Shown in pieces: positions 1 through 6,570 of a stretch of 7,336 nt of DNA. The position numbers and the translations under genes are program-made. The DNA comes from Sutterella sp. UBA1442 (GTDB lineage: Bacteria > Pseudomonadota > Gammaproteobacteria > Burkholderiales > Burkholderiaceae_F). Within the stretch, counting starts at the first letter, position 1. The number at the start of each line of letters is the position of its first letter. The stretch spans positions 34,264 through 41,599 of the forward strand of contig DCTK01000070.1 in assembly GCA_002329575.1 (NCBI GenBank). Reading direction: 5' to 3'. Under the pieces are notes generated by a model. That model searched no databases. It was given only the letters and a program-made list of their open reading frames with translations, and had not been told where the DNA came from.

Positions 1-794
1 AAGGGGACAAGGCTTTGGCGCAAAAGCTTTTGGATATGGGAGCCCCTATTAATGCCGACTACGGTTGGACCGCCCTGCACTACTCGGCAAGCACCGGTAA
101 GCATGAGATGACGCAATTTTTGATTGATAAAGGGGCTAAGGTCAATGCTCGTACCGAGCGTGGTGTCACCCCCCTTTATATGGCTGCCCGTATTGTGGCA
201 GCGCCCACAGTTGAAGTACTTTTGCGCGCCGGAGCCGACAAAACGCTCTGTAACGATCAAGGTATCAGCCCGGAGGCAATTGCCAGAAAACGCGGCAACA
301 GCGTCTTAGCCGATAAACTGCACATCGATCAATGTGCGCCTTGGCCTCCTGTTGACAACGAGGCAGAGAAAGAAAAGCCTGAGACCACGTCTACCGACGA
401 TGCCACTGTCGAAGAAAACTTAACTCAGGCTCCTGAAAAAACTGAAGACGCTCAACATCAAGCGTCCTCAACACAAGAATCCAGTAGCAGTGAAAGTGCA
501 GTACCCGCGACTGCTTCGAGTCAAGAAACGACATCAAACGTTGCAACTCAGCCCAGTGATGAAAGCGTTCCTGAGCCAGGCCCCGATGCGGGAGCAGCCA
601 ATGCGCCGACTCAAACGACCGATGAAGTAGAAAAAAAGCCCGCAACTGACGCGACAAAGCCCGAGCCCAAAGAGCCTGAAACTGAACCCAAGAGTGCTCA
701 GGACGCCAAATCTGAAGCCTCCGGGCCCCTTTTCGGCCCATTAGGTCACCAAACCGCTTTTAATCCTGCGGCTCGCCAGGGAGGCACCAAGTGA
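1..794 (+). CDS. Ankyrin-repeat protein with long acidic low-complexity tail, 5'-truncated by window edge
   Basis: The reading frame is open from the left edge (first full codon at 3) to TGA at 792-794, so the true start lies outside the window; the TTG at 15 is an internal leucine codon. About 263 residues are visible. The first third shows ankyrin repeats: the end of one repeat, a full one containing GWTALHYSASTGKHE and ending GAKVNA, a second with GVTPLYMAAR and LLRAGAD, and a partial last one (DQGISPEAIARKRGNSVLAD). From about residue 115 (counted from codon 15) to near the end, the protein is rich in E, T, S, P, A and K and probably disordered, closing with a short G/F/P/N-containing end. 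Ankyrin repeats mediate protein-protein binding; no catalytic motif is visible. Two cysteines (about 79 and 107) could pair if the protein is exported, but any signal peptide would be off-window. The gene overlaps rlhA by 4 nt, implying cotranscription. The fold is secure; the partner and role are unknown. Confidence 0.9.
   Translation, partial: GDKALAQKLLDMGAPINADYGWTALHYSASTGKHEMTQFLIDKGAKVNARTERGVTPLYMAARIVAAPTVEVLLRAGADKTLCNDQGISPEAIARKRGNSVLADKLHIDQCAPWPPVDNEAEKEKPETTSTDDATVEENLTQAPEKTEDAQHQASSTQESSSSESAVPATASSQETTSNVATQPSDESVPEPGPDAGAANAPTQTTDEVEKKPATDATKPEPKEPETEPKSAQDAKSEASGPLFGPLGHQTAFNPAARQGGTK
778..784 (+). promoter_or_regulatory. Shine-Dalgarno sequence setting the GTG start of rlhA
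   Basis: AGGGAGG lies 6 nt before the GTG at 791 and 18 nt before the next in-frame ATG at 803. This spacing favours the GTG start, although the ATG would give an N-terminus (MRLELLAPAKN) closer in length to E. coli RlhA. The site lies inside the end of the ankyrin gene, so ribosomes finishing that gene could reinitiate here. Confidence 0.75.
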
Positions 795-2758
795 CGCGTG
801 ACATGCGACTTGAGCTTTTAGCACCGGCTAAAAATGCCGACACGGGCATCGAGGCCATCTTGCACGGCGCCGATGCGGTTTATATCGGCGGCCCCGGGTT
901 CGGTGCCAGAGAAGATGCAGCCAATGCCATGCAAGAGATAAAGCGCTTGTGTGACTTTGCGCACCTCTACCGCGCCCGAGTCTTCATGACACTCAATACC
1001 ATTGTGAGCGATGACGAGTTGCCCCTAGCGCTTGAGATTGCCCAACAAGCTCGTCGGGCCGGCGTTGATGCGCTGATCGTGCAGGACATGGGTATTGCCG
1101 AAGCGATCGACATCAAAGACATGGAAATTCATGCTTCGACGCAATGCGATATTCGCTCGCCGGCTAAAGCCCGTTTCTTAGAAAGTTTAGGATTTTCTCA
1201 AGTCGTGCTGGCACGCGAGATGAACTTAGACGAGATCCGAGCGGCCTCACAGGCTCTTGAGAGTGCGCGTATTGAATACTTCATCCACGGAGCGCTTTGC
1301 GTGAGCTATTCCGGTCAATGCTACGCAAGTTTTGCGGCCACCGGTCGCAGTGCAAACCGAGGTGCCTGCGCACAATTGTGCCGCTTGCCTTATAACGTGT
1401 TAACGCTCGAGGGAGAACTTCTAGCCAAAGAGCGTCACGTCCTGTCACTCAAAGACAATAATCAAAGTGCGAACTTGGCCGCATTAATTGAAGCCGGTGT
1501 CAGAAGCTTTAAAATCGAAGGCCGCTTAAAAGACGTAGCTTACGTGAAAAATGTCACCGCGCACTACCGGGCGCTGTTGGATCAATTTATCGAAAAACAC
1601 CCGGAATTTTCTCGCACAAGTGACGGTATCAGCACTATTGCGTTTACGCCTGACTTAGCGAAAAGCTTTAATCGCGGTTATACGGATTATTTCACTCGTG
1701 AACGTCATCATGATATGGCCGTTTTCGAGACGCCCAAAAATACGGGGGAACCCATCGGGAAAATTACCAAAATTTCCTCTCGCGGCATTGAAGTCTCGAC
1801 AGTCAAAACGCTTCATAATGCTGATGGCCTGACCTATTTAACCCGAGAGAAAACGCTTGCAGGCTTTGCGGTCAACCGAGCCGAAGAGCTCGACCGCGGC
1901 CGTTGGCTAATCACAACTCGCGATCCGGTGCATAAAAAGCACCCGCAATTGGCCCCCGGCACCGTTCTTTACCGTAACCGCGATCAGGCCTTTGAAGAGC
2001 TTTTAGCCAAACCGACAGCAAAACGCGTCATTGCCCTTAGCATGAGTTGGAACGCGACAGAAGACGGCTTCACACTTACACTGAAAGACCGAGAGGGAAC
2101 AAGTGTCACAGTCAAAGGCCGTCCGGAGCAGCTGCAATTGACCGAGAATCCCGAACGTAACCGAGCCGGCATTGAAAAGAACTTAAAGAAAACCGGCGGC
2201 ACAGCCTTTGTTGCCCACGACGTTGTTATCAGTGGAGACCAATACTTTGCCCCGGCAGGCATCGTGAACGCCATGCGACGCGAAGCGTTGGAAAAATTCC
2301 ACGATGCGCGCCTAGGCTCTTACGTACGCAAACCACGTGGAGTCTCGCAACCATCAGCCCTTGACTATCCCGATGCAGTCGATTTCAGAGCCAATGCATT
2401 AAATGAAAAAGCCATTCGCTTCTATCGCAAACACAATGCTGTGATCACAGAGCCTGCACTTGAAGCAGGCGGCATGGTCGGTCAAGAGATTGCCGTTATG
2501 CACACCAAGCACTGTGTGCGCTACGCATTGGGCCTTTGCTTGAAAGACAATCTTGAAAAGCTCAAAGCCGATCCAAGCTTAAAAGCAAAATTGCGCCCCG
2601 ATCCCCTCATTTTGAAAACGGCAGCCGATACTTATCGGGCAGAATTTGATTGCAAAAAATGTGAAATGACGCTTTATGGTCGTGTGCGGTCAAAAATTTC
2701 ACTCGGCTATCCTCGCCTCTTGACTGAAAAAATCGGCAAAGTCGAGGGAAACGATTAA
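791..2758 (+). CDS. rlhA: 23S rRNA 5-hydroxycytidine synthase RlhA (peptidase U32-like family)
   Basis: This 655-residue protein matches E. coli RlhA (YdcP, about 653 aa) in length and along its whole course: LELLAPAKNAD at the start, DAVYIGGPGFGAR (29-40), HASTQCDIRSP (114-124), NLAALIEAGVRSFKIEGR (228-245) and a C-terminal extension ending in a cysteine-rich part. RlhA makes 5-hydroxycytidine at C2501 of 23S rRNA near the peptidyl-transferase centre. The related TrhP hydroxylates tRNA, but it is much shorter (about 450 aa) and lacks this C-terminal extension. The U32 signature region is EYFIHGALCVSYSGQC (162-177). Cysteines C170, C177, C193 and C197, and C575, C583, C621 and C624, are placed to bind metal or an Fe-S cluster; that role is my inference. 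The old label 'collagenase/peptidase U32' is probably wrong for this branch. The GTG start at 791 is chosen for its strong Shine-Dalgarno site. The gene overlaps the upstream ankyrin gene by 4 nt and is followed by an intrinsic terminator at 2874-2915. Confidence 0.93.
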   Translation: MTRDMRLELLAPAKNADTGIEAILHGADAVYIGGPGFGAREDAANAMQEIKRLCDFAHLYRARVFMTLNTIVSDDELPLALEIAQQARRAGVDALIVQDMGIAEAIDIKDMEIHASTQCDIRSPAKARFLESLGFSQVVLAREMNLDEIRAASQALESARIEYFIHGALCVSYSGQCYASFAATGRSANRGACAQLCRLPYNVLTLEGELLAKERHVLSLKDNNQSANLAALIEAGVRSFKIEGRLKDVAYVKNVTAHYRALLDQFIEKHPEFSRTSDGISTIAFTPDLAKSFNRGYTDYFTRERHHDMAVFETPKNTGEPIGKITKISSRGIEVSTVKTLHNADGLTYLTREKTLAGFAVNRAEELDRGRWLITTRDPVHKKHPQLAPGTVLYRNRDQAFEELLAKPTAKRVIALSMSWNATEDGFTLTLKDREGTSVTVKGRPEQLQLTENPERNRAGIEKNLKKTGGTAFVAHDVVISGDQYFAPAGIVNAMRREALEKFHDARLGSYVRKPRGVSQPSALDYPDAVDFRANALNEKAIRFYRKHNAVITEPALEAGGMVGQEIAVMHTKHCVRYALGLCLKDNLEKLKADPSLKAKLRPDPLILKTAADTYRAEFDCKKCEMTLYGRVRSKISLGYPRLLTEKIGKVEGND

Positions 2759-2815
2759 TATTCTCGATTCTTTTGTATTAAGTCAAACAAAACGGACTAT
2801 AGGTAGTAACCATTA

Positions 2816-2833
2816 TCTGAGTATGCTAAAGTG
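2816..2833 (+). promoter_or_regulatory. Possible promoter element upstream of the rlhA-ccmD terminator
   Basis: TCTGAGTAT is followed directly by GCTAAAGTG. TAAAGT (2827-2832) resembles a -10 box at 4 of 6 positions. No convincing -35 lies at the usual distance; TAGTAA at 2804 is the best available. The same words occur upstream of the response regulator gene (3948-3969). If active, it would start a transcript near 2838 that ends at the terminator. Confidence 0.25.
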
Positions 2834-2915
2834 TGAGCCGTGGACAGATGGTTTTTCATACTGTCGCCTCCACAAAAGTCGTGGCAACAATCGGTCCGTT
2901 GCCACGACTTTTTTT
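2834..2915 (+). ncRNA. Candidate small RNA or structured 3' end of the rlhA transcript
   Basis: No credible protein gene lies in this gap. A first hairpin is formed by GACAGATG (2843-2850) pairing with CAT and CTGTC (2857-2865) across a GTTTTT loop, with one bulged A at 2860. Ten bases later the terminator stem begins. Two hairpins ending in a U-tract, preceded by a weak -10-like box, are the layout of many small bacterial RNAs. It could equally be the 3' untranslated region of the ankyrin-rlhA transcript. I do not recognise the sequence as a known RNA family. The 5' end is a guess. Confidence 0.3.
2874..2915 (+). terminator. Strong rho-independent terminator after rlhA
   Basis: A perfect 15-bp stem, AAAAGTCGTGGCAAC (2874-2888) with GTTGCCACGACTTTT (2898-2912), closes a 9-nt loop (2889-2897). 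A run of seven T begins in the stem at 2909 and ends at 2915. On the opposite strand the same stem is followed by TTTT, so it may also stop the ccmCD transcript, less strongly. It sits about 115 nt past the rlhA stop and about 37 nt past the ccmD stop, which fits a shared bidirectional terminator between convergent units. Confidence 0.9.
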
Positions 2916-2952
2916 GTATGGTTCAAAAAAATCCAATCGGCAATCGCAACAC

Positions 2953-3135
2953 TTAATCCACACGAAGGCGCATTTCGCTTAATCGCGCACGCGCTTGACG
3001 CAACAAAGCATGATAGGCCCGGGCTCGTCGATTTTTAAGGGATATCAACTCCAAGGCGACCAATAAGACACCGACCGAGCAAACGATGATGAGGCTGATG
3101 GCTGAAATGGACAGGCTGGCAAAATAGGCAAGCAT
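2953..3135 (-). CDS. ccmD: CcmD-like small membrane protein of cytochrome c maturation
   Basis: This gene encodes 60 residues. One hydrophobic segment (about residues 8-31, LSISAISLIIVCSVGVLLVA) is followed by a strongly basic, arginine-rich tail (KNRRARAYHALLRQARAR). That is the usual plan and size of CcmD, which in System I stabilises the complex of CcmC, the CcmAB ABC transporter and haem-loaded CcmE at the cytoplasmic membrane. CcmD sequences are poorly conserved, so the call rests on architecture and on position directly after ccmC. The ATG at 3135 overlaps the ccmC stop by one base (TGATG). A GGAGG at 3150-3146 lies about 10 nt upstream. A longer reading frame starting at 3171 exists but would run far into ccmC and lacks a better ribosome site. 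The gene ends at TAA (2955-2953), just before the shared terminator. Confidence 0.68.
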   Translation of the reverse strand: MLAYFASLSISAISLIIVCSVGVLLVALELISLKNRRARAYHALLRQARARLSEMRLRVD

Positions 3136-3869
3136 CAGAGTGTTCCCTCCAAAGCAGCATCCAAAGCCCACACAGCGCGTCTTTCACGCTCCAGAATCAC
3201 GGTTCGACTTCGTGCAAAAACCATGGCTAAGGTATAAAAACCCAACATCAACGAGTAAAGCGTCATCAAAACTTGTGCGTCCAGGCCGTTGGAGCGAATA
3301 AGACTATTGTCTAAGTCATGCACCATGGGGCTAAAGAGGTCAAAGCCTAAGAAGCACGCCGGAATAACAAAGAGTCCCACGAGGCTGGAAATTGAAGCAC
3401 GACGAATGTTGCGATCACGCTCAAAGCTCACGCGCGAGGCCGACAGAGTCAAGAACGCAAAATAAAAGATCAAAAGAATCAAAAGTGCCGTTAAACGCGA
3501 GTCCCAGACCCAGTACTGCCCCCACATCGGGCGTCCGAATAAAGCCCCGGCCACAATGGCAAAGACCGTCATCAAAAAGCCTGTCGGAGCACAAGCTTGG
3601 GAAAGCACTACCGCCCAAAGTTTTAAATTGAAAAAGACAACGATAATGCCCGACAAGGCTATCAAGCAGTAGCAAATCAGAGCAATCGCCGTGGCCACAA
3701 TGTGCAAGTAAAACACCCAGTAAATGTCAGCGGCACCGATTGCCGTAGTGTTGGAGAAAGCATTCATCCAGACGGCAGATGCTCCCATGGCGCAGACAGC
3801 TAACGCCAACAGCACCGTGATGCAGCGACCGAGAGCGGTATAGATTGTTTTGGGTGTGAAGTTAAACAT
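3135..3869 (-). CDS. ccmC: CcmC-like haem handling protein (cytochrome c biogenesis, System I)
   Basis: This gene encodes 244 residues from the ATG at 3869, with about six membrane segments. The diagnostic haem-handling motif is clear: GRPMWGQYWVWDSRLT at about 112-127, compared with GKPMWGTWWVWDARLT in E. coli CcmC. A histidine in FYLHIV (about 56) matches H60 of E. coli, and one in MVHD (about 184) sits where the second axial haem ligand is expected. CcmC holds haem at the periplasmic face of the inner membrane and passes it to the chaperone CcmE. The protein is divergent: the conserved EWWNTLHQ stretch before the second histidine reads DLFSPMVHD here, without tryptophans. A TTG 12 nt upstream (3881) has no ribosome site, while ATG 3869 has only a weak TGAG, so the start is not certain. 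The gene overlaps ccmD by 1 nt. No other ccm gene is adjacent. Confidence 0.85.
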   Translation of the reverse strand: MFNFTPKTIYTALGRCITVLLALAVCAMGASAVWMNAFSNTTAIGAADIYWVFYLHIVATAIALICYCLIALSGIIVVFFNLKLWAVVLSQACAPTGFLMTVFAIVAGALFGRPMWGQYWVWDSRLTALLILLIFYFAFLTLSASRVSFERDRNIRRASISSLVGLFVIPACFLGFDLFSPMVHDLDNSLIRSNGLDAQVLMTLYSLMLGFYTLAMVFARSRTVILERERRAVWALDAALEGTL

Positions 3870-3888
3870 AGATAAACTCAAAAATAAA

Positions 3889-3906
3889 CGGGACTATTGT
3901 AGCCCG
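3889..3906 (-). promoter_or_regulatory. Putative ccmC promoter -10 box inside an inverted repeat
   Basis: On the - strand TACAAT (3901-3896) matches the -10 consensus at 5 of 6 positions and lies about 27 nt before the ccmC ATG. It sits within an imperfect palindrome, read on the + strand as CGGG-A-CTA-TTG-TAG-CCCG: seven pairs with one unpaired A. No good -35 box is seen at 16-18 nt. A weak -35 with a symmetric site over the -10 suggests a regulated promoter, but this is inference. Confidence 0.45.
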
Positions 3907-3947
3907 AAAGTGCACGAAGAACGTAACGCAAAAGACAAACCTTCACT

Positions 3948-3975
3948 TCTGAGTATTTTCGCTAAAATGAAAGAG
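3948..3975 (+). promoter_or_regulatory. Putative promoter of the response regulator gene
   Basis: TAAAAT (3963-3968) matches the -10 consensus at 5 of 6 positions, giving a start near 3975 and a leader of about 32 nt. TTCACT (3942-3947) is a poor -35 at 15-nt spacing. The words TCTGAGTAT and GCTAAAATG recur from the gap after rlhA. The promoter diverges from that of ccmC in the same 137-nt intergenic region. Confidence 0.45.
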
Positions 3976-4006
3976 TTAATGACACAATTTTGAAGAAGAC
4001 CCTATC

Positions 4007-4666
4007 ATGCAATTTTTGATCGCTGATGATCACTCAATCGTGACAATGGCCCTTGAAATGTTACTCAAGGACTACGACGGACAAGACAATACGGTATTTA
4101 CCGCCAACAATAAAGACGAAGCCCTGGCGCTAGCCCAAGAATACGGTGAGACTGCCGACTTGATGATTTTGGACCTTTCAATGCCCGGCGTCGAAGGGAC
4201 TTCTTTAATGGAAGCGATCGTTGCTGCTCAACCGACCTTAAAAATCCTTGTTATGAGCGGCTTATCGGATCAACAAAGCATTATCAAAGTATTGCAAATG
4301 GGCGCCGCGGGCTTCATTCCGAAGTCTCTTGATGCCGAACTTTTAACCTCGGCCATTCGCTTTGTATTAGCAGGCGGCGTCTACATTCCGGTCAAATTGC
4401 TCACACAAGCTCAAAAGACAGGCCTTTTAACTGCCACCCCTGAAAAGAGCACTCAAGAAGGCACGGTGCGGCTGACCGATCGGCAAAAAGACGTTTTAGC
4501 CCTTCTCGCTAAGGGCGCGCCCATTAAGCGCATCTGTAAAGAGTTGGATCTTTCGGAAGGAACCGTCAAGACGCATGTGACGGCCATCTACCGAGCCTTT
4601 GGCGCCAGTAACCGCACCGAGGCTTTAATTGCCGCCCGCCGTCACGGCTACGACGTGGGCCTTTAA
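4007..4666 (+). CDS. NarL/FixJ-family response regulator (receiver plus LuxR-type DNA-binding domain)
   Basis: This gene encodes 219 residues, the usual length of the family. The receiver domain (about 1-120) has the acidic pair D7-D8, the phosphoacceptor D56 (LMILDLSMPG), the switch Ser84 (ILVMSGLS) and the invariant K106 (FIPKS). After a linker rich in polar residues, a LuxR/GerE helix-turn-helix spans about 155-215, with LTDRQKDVLALLAKG, the recognition region LSEGTVKTHV and YRAFGASNRTEAL. All key residues are present, so this should be a working phosphorylation-controlled transcription factor in the cytoplasm. The ATG at 4007 has a GAAGAAG at 3992-3998, 8 nt upstream. The gene is convergent with the hybrid kinase gene, and their stops overlap. 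The kinase is the likely partner by proximity, which is inference; target genes are unknown, with ccmCD just across the divergent promoter a possibility. Confidence 0.92.
   Translation: MQFLIADDHSIVTMALEMLLKDYDGQDNTVFTANNKDEALALAQEYGETADLMILDLSMPGVEGTSLMEAIVAAQPTLKILVMSGLSDQQSIIKVLQMGAAGFIPKSLDAELLTSAIRFVLAGGVYIPVKLLTQAQKTGLLTATPEKSTQEGTVRLTDRQKDVLALLAKGAPIKRICKELDLSEGTVKTHVTAIYRAFGASNRTEALIAARRHGYDVGL
4663..4666. other. Shared TTAA: overlapping stop codons of convergent regulator and kinase genes
   Basis: The + strand TAA (4664-4666) ends the response regulator gene, and the - strand TAA (4665-4663) ends the kinase gene, using the same palindrome. No intergenic space and no hairpin with a T-run is visible at the junction, so each transcript must run into the other gene before ending. 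Confidence 0.95.
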
Positions 4667-6570
4667 TCCTCGCTTTTTGCTTGATTATCTTGCAAGCCCA
4701 GAATCTCCCGAAGTGCCTCATTGAGGTCTTCGGCCGAGACGGGTTTTTGCATCAAACGTGGCATGGCAAAAAGCTTTGCATCGGCCTCACTGAGTGTTCT
4801 TAGTTGCCGCACATAATCGGCTTGAATCAAATCCTCATGAACGGCGGTCAGCAATATGGCCGGCACCGTTTCTTCACGGGCCTTGGACACGGCCAAGAGC
4901 ACCTCTAGCCCCGTAGGATCATTGTCCCCAAGATTAAAGTCAGAAATCACAGCATCGAGTTTTGAAGCCAGCCGAACCTCGTCCACAAAGGCTCCCGTCA
5001 GGCCTGCGGCCGAAATAACCTTAACGCCCCAACTGGATAATAGAGCCGATAATGAATCTCTGACCATCGCATTGTCATCGACCAAGGCCACCGTTGCATC
5101 GAGCGTTTTGTGACTGCCACCTGTGGAGCGTCTCGGTGTAAAAAGGCTCGCTTGCTCGGCTTCATGAACAGGTAAGTCAATTCGGAAAATCGAACCTCGC
5201 CCTAGGCGAGATGAGGCCGAAAGGCGCATTCCGAGCTGCTCACAGATCACTTTAACAATGGACAAACCAAGCCCATAACCTTCTACGGTATCCCGCGTGG
5301 CGTGGCTGCGATAAAAGGATTCGAAAATACGCTTTTGCTCACTTTTCTCAATCCCCGCTCCGCTATCGACCACACAGATACTGACCGTTTTGTTGGCAAT
5401 CAATCGTGCGGCTAGAATCACACCGCCGGAATTGGTGTAGTTAATCGCATTGGTGATCAAATTGCGAATCGCACGAGACAGTAGCTGAGCATCCGTGTAG
5501 ACAATGACATCCAAATTCTTAAGCGTGAAACTTAGACCTTTTTCTTTAGCAATAGGTTCAAACTCCATCGCTAAGTCTTCCAACAAGGTCTGAAGTTTTA
5601 AGGGTTGCTTATCGATATTGATGTGCCCGGCTTCCAATCGCGAGACTTCCAAGATTTGCGCCACTAGCGTTTGTAACGCACTCGTTGTCTTTGCCAACTG
5701 CTCTACCACCGCCCGAGTCTTCGCATCTTGACTTTGTTGCAAGAGTTGGATGTAAATGCCGATTGCTTGCAACGGTTGACGAATGTCGTGGTTAGCAGCG
5801 GCAAAAAATCTTGCACGAAGCCGACTTTGCTCTTGGGTCTCACGACGCAATTTTTCGGCCAATTTTTTTTCAAGCGTCAGTCGCTTAACGAGCTCTTCAT
5901 TTTCTTGGTCATTGCGCACTGACATCTGAACAATGTCATTAAAACGTCGGCCGGAATAGAAAATAAAGATCACCACGCATACCAACAGTAGCGCAATCAC
6001 GAGTCGCGAAAGACCGAACATCAAAGCTAAGCGAAGCACCAAAGGCGTAACGCTTAAAAGCGTAAAAACGCCAAGACTTGGCAACCAACATGCATAAATG
6101 GGCCAAGAGGCAAAGGTCACCGTCAAGATAACGGCAATGAGCAAAATCTGAGAGGGTTCTGCTGAAGAGCCATGGGCAAAAAACACACCGGCAAAAGCCC
6201 AAATGAGGCCAGCGACCACGGCCAAGAGCATCCAGGTACGCATCCAAAAGTGAATGCGGGCGTGACGGTATCGATCGGCCCAAAAACGACGATTAAAGTC
6301 CAGTGCGCCGTAAAGATGCAGCGCCACGAAACTGACCCACACGACAAGCACGGGGTGGCTGATCTCGTCCCACAAAATAACAACCAACAAGATTGCCGCT
6401 AAACCTTCGGCAATCAATGCAACGGGTTGCAGTTTCAGTGAACTTAAAATTTGTCGGACAAACACGCGCGAGTGACGACGACGCCACTGCTCAACACTCG
6501 TGTTATCCGTATAAGGCGCGCCGTTCGTTAGGAGCCTGAACCACTGCGCTTTAAGCCACGTAGTGAGCAT
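4663..6570 (-). CDS. Membrane hybrid sensor histidine kinase with C-terminal receiver domain
   Basis: This gene encodes 635 residues from the ATG at 6570; residue numbers here count from the TTG at 6579 (638 aa). Six membrane segments lie at about 53-70, 75-92, 113-134, 143-162, 165-188 and 190-209, with short loops and no large periplasmic sensor domain. A charged helical, likely coiled-coil stretch (about 219-258) leads to the H-box AANHDIRQPLQ (phosphoacceptor H264). The ATPase domain has the N-box NLITNAINYT, the G1 box DSGAGI (405-410), the F box and the G2 box GYGLGLS. A receiver domain follows (about 495-630) with D501-D502, phosphoacceptor D547, T578 and K612. No Hpt domain is visible. 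The start is uncertain: ATG 6570 and TTG 6579 both lie within the end of the ldcA-like gene and neither has a clear Shine-Dalgarno site, suggesting translational coupling. The signal sensed is unknown. Confidence 0.92.
   Translation of the reverse strand: MLTTWLKAQWFRLLTNGAPYTDNTSVEQWRRRHSRVFVRQILSSLKLQPVALIAEGLAAILLVVILWDEISHPVLVVWVSFVALHLYGALDFNRRFWADRYRHARIHFWMRTWMLLAVVAGLIWAFAGVFFAHGSSAEPSQILLIAVILTVTFASWPIYACWLPSLGVFTLLSVTPLVLRLALMFGLSRLVIALLLVCVVIFIFYSGRRFNDIVQMSVRNDQENEELVKRLTLEKKLAEKLRRETQEQSRLRARFFAAANHDIRQPLQAIGIYIQLLQQSQDAKTRAVVEQLAKTTSALQTLVAQILEVSRLEAGHINIDKQPLKLQTLLEDLAMEFEPIAKEKGLSFTLKNLDVIVYTDAQLLSRAIRNLITNAINYTNSGGVILAARLIANKTVSICVVDSGAGIEKSEQKRIFESFYRSHATRDTVEGYGLGLSIVKVICEQLGMRLSASSRLGRGSIFRIDLPVHEAEQASLFTPRRSTGGSHKTLDATVALVDDNAMVRDSLSALLSSWGVKVISAAGLTGAFVDEVRLASKLDAVISDFNLGDNDPTGLEVLLAVSKAREETVPAILLTAVHEDLIQADYVRQLRTLSEADAKLFAMPRLMQKPVSAEDLNEALREILGLQDNQAKSED

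Noticed and set aside
21..32. 12-bp palindrome CAAAAGCTTTTG
   Set aside because: It lies within the ankyrin coding sequence where AAA/AAG/CTT/TTG codons explain it.
723..739. GGGCC/GGCCC hairpin near the end of the ankyrin gene as a terminator
   Set aside because: The stem has only five pairs, no T-run follows, and rlhA begins 50 nt later in an overlapping unit.
391..741. 116-codon - strand frame opposite the ankyrin tail
   Set aside because: It is a shadow of the biased E/T/P/S codons on the + strand, with no ribosome site or recognisable domain.
2823..3038. 71-codon + strand open frame starting at ATG 2823
   Set aside because: It runs through the strong terminator and then antisense to ccmD, has no ribosome site, and its translation resembles no protein I know.
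2953..3171. Longer 72-residue version of ccmD
   Set aside because: The extra 12 residues would overlap ccmC by more than 30 nt; the ATG at 3135 has a GGAGG site and the typical one-base overlap.
5939..6383. Overlapping - strand frames of 114 and 86 codons within the kinase gene
   Set aside because: They are out-of-frame shadows of the membrane-segment coding region, which is rich in hydrophobic codons.
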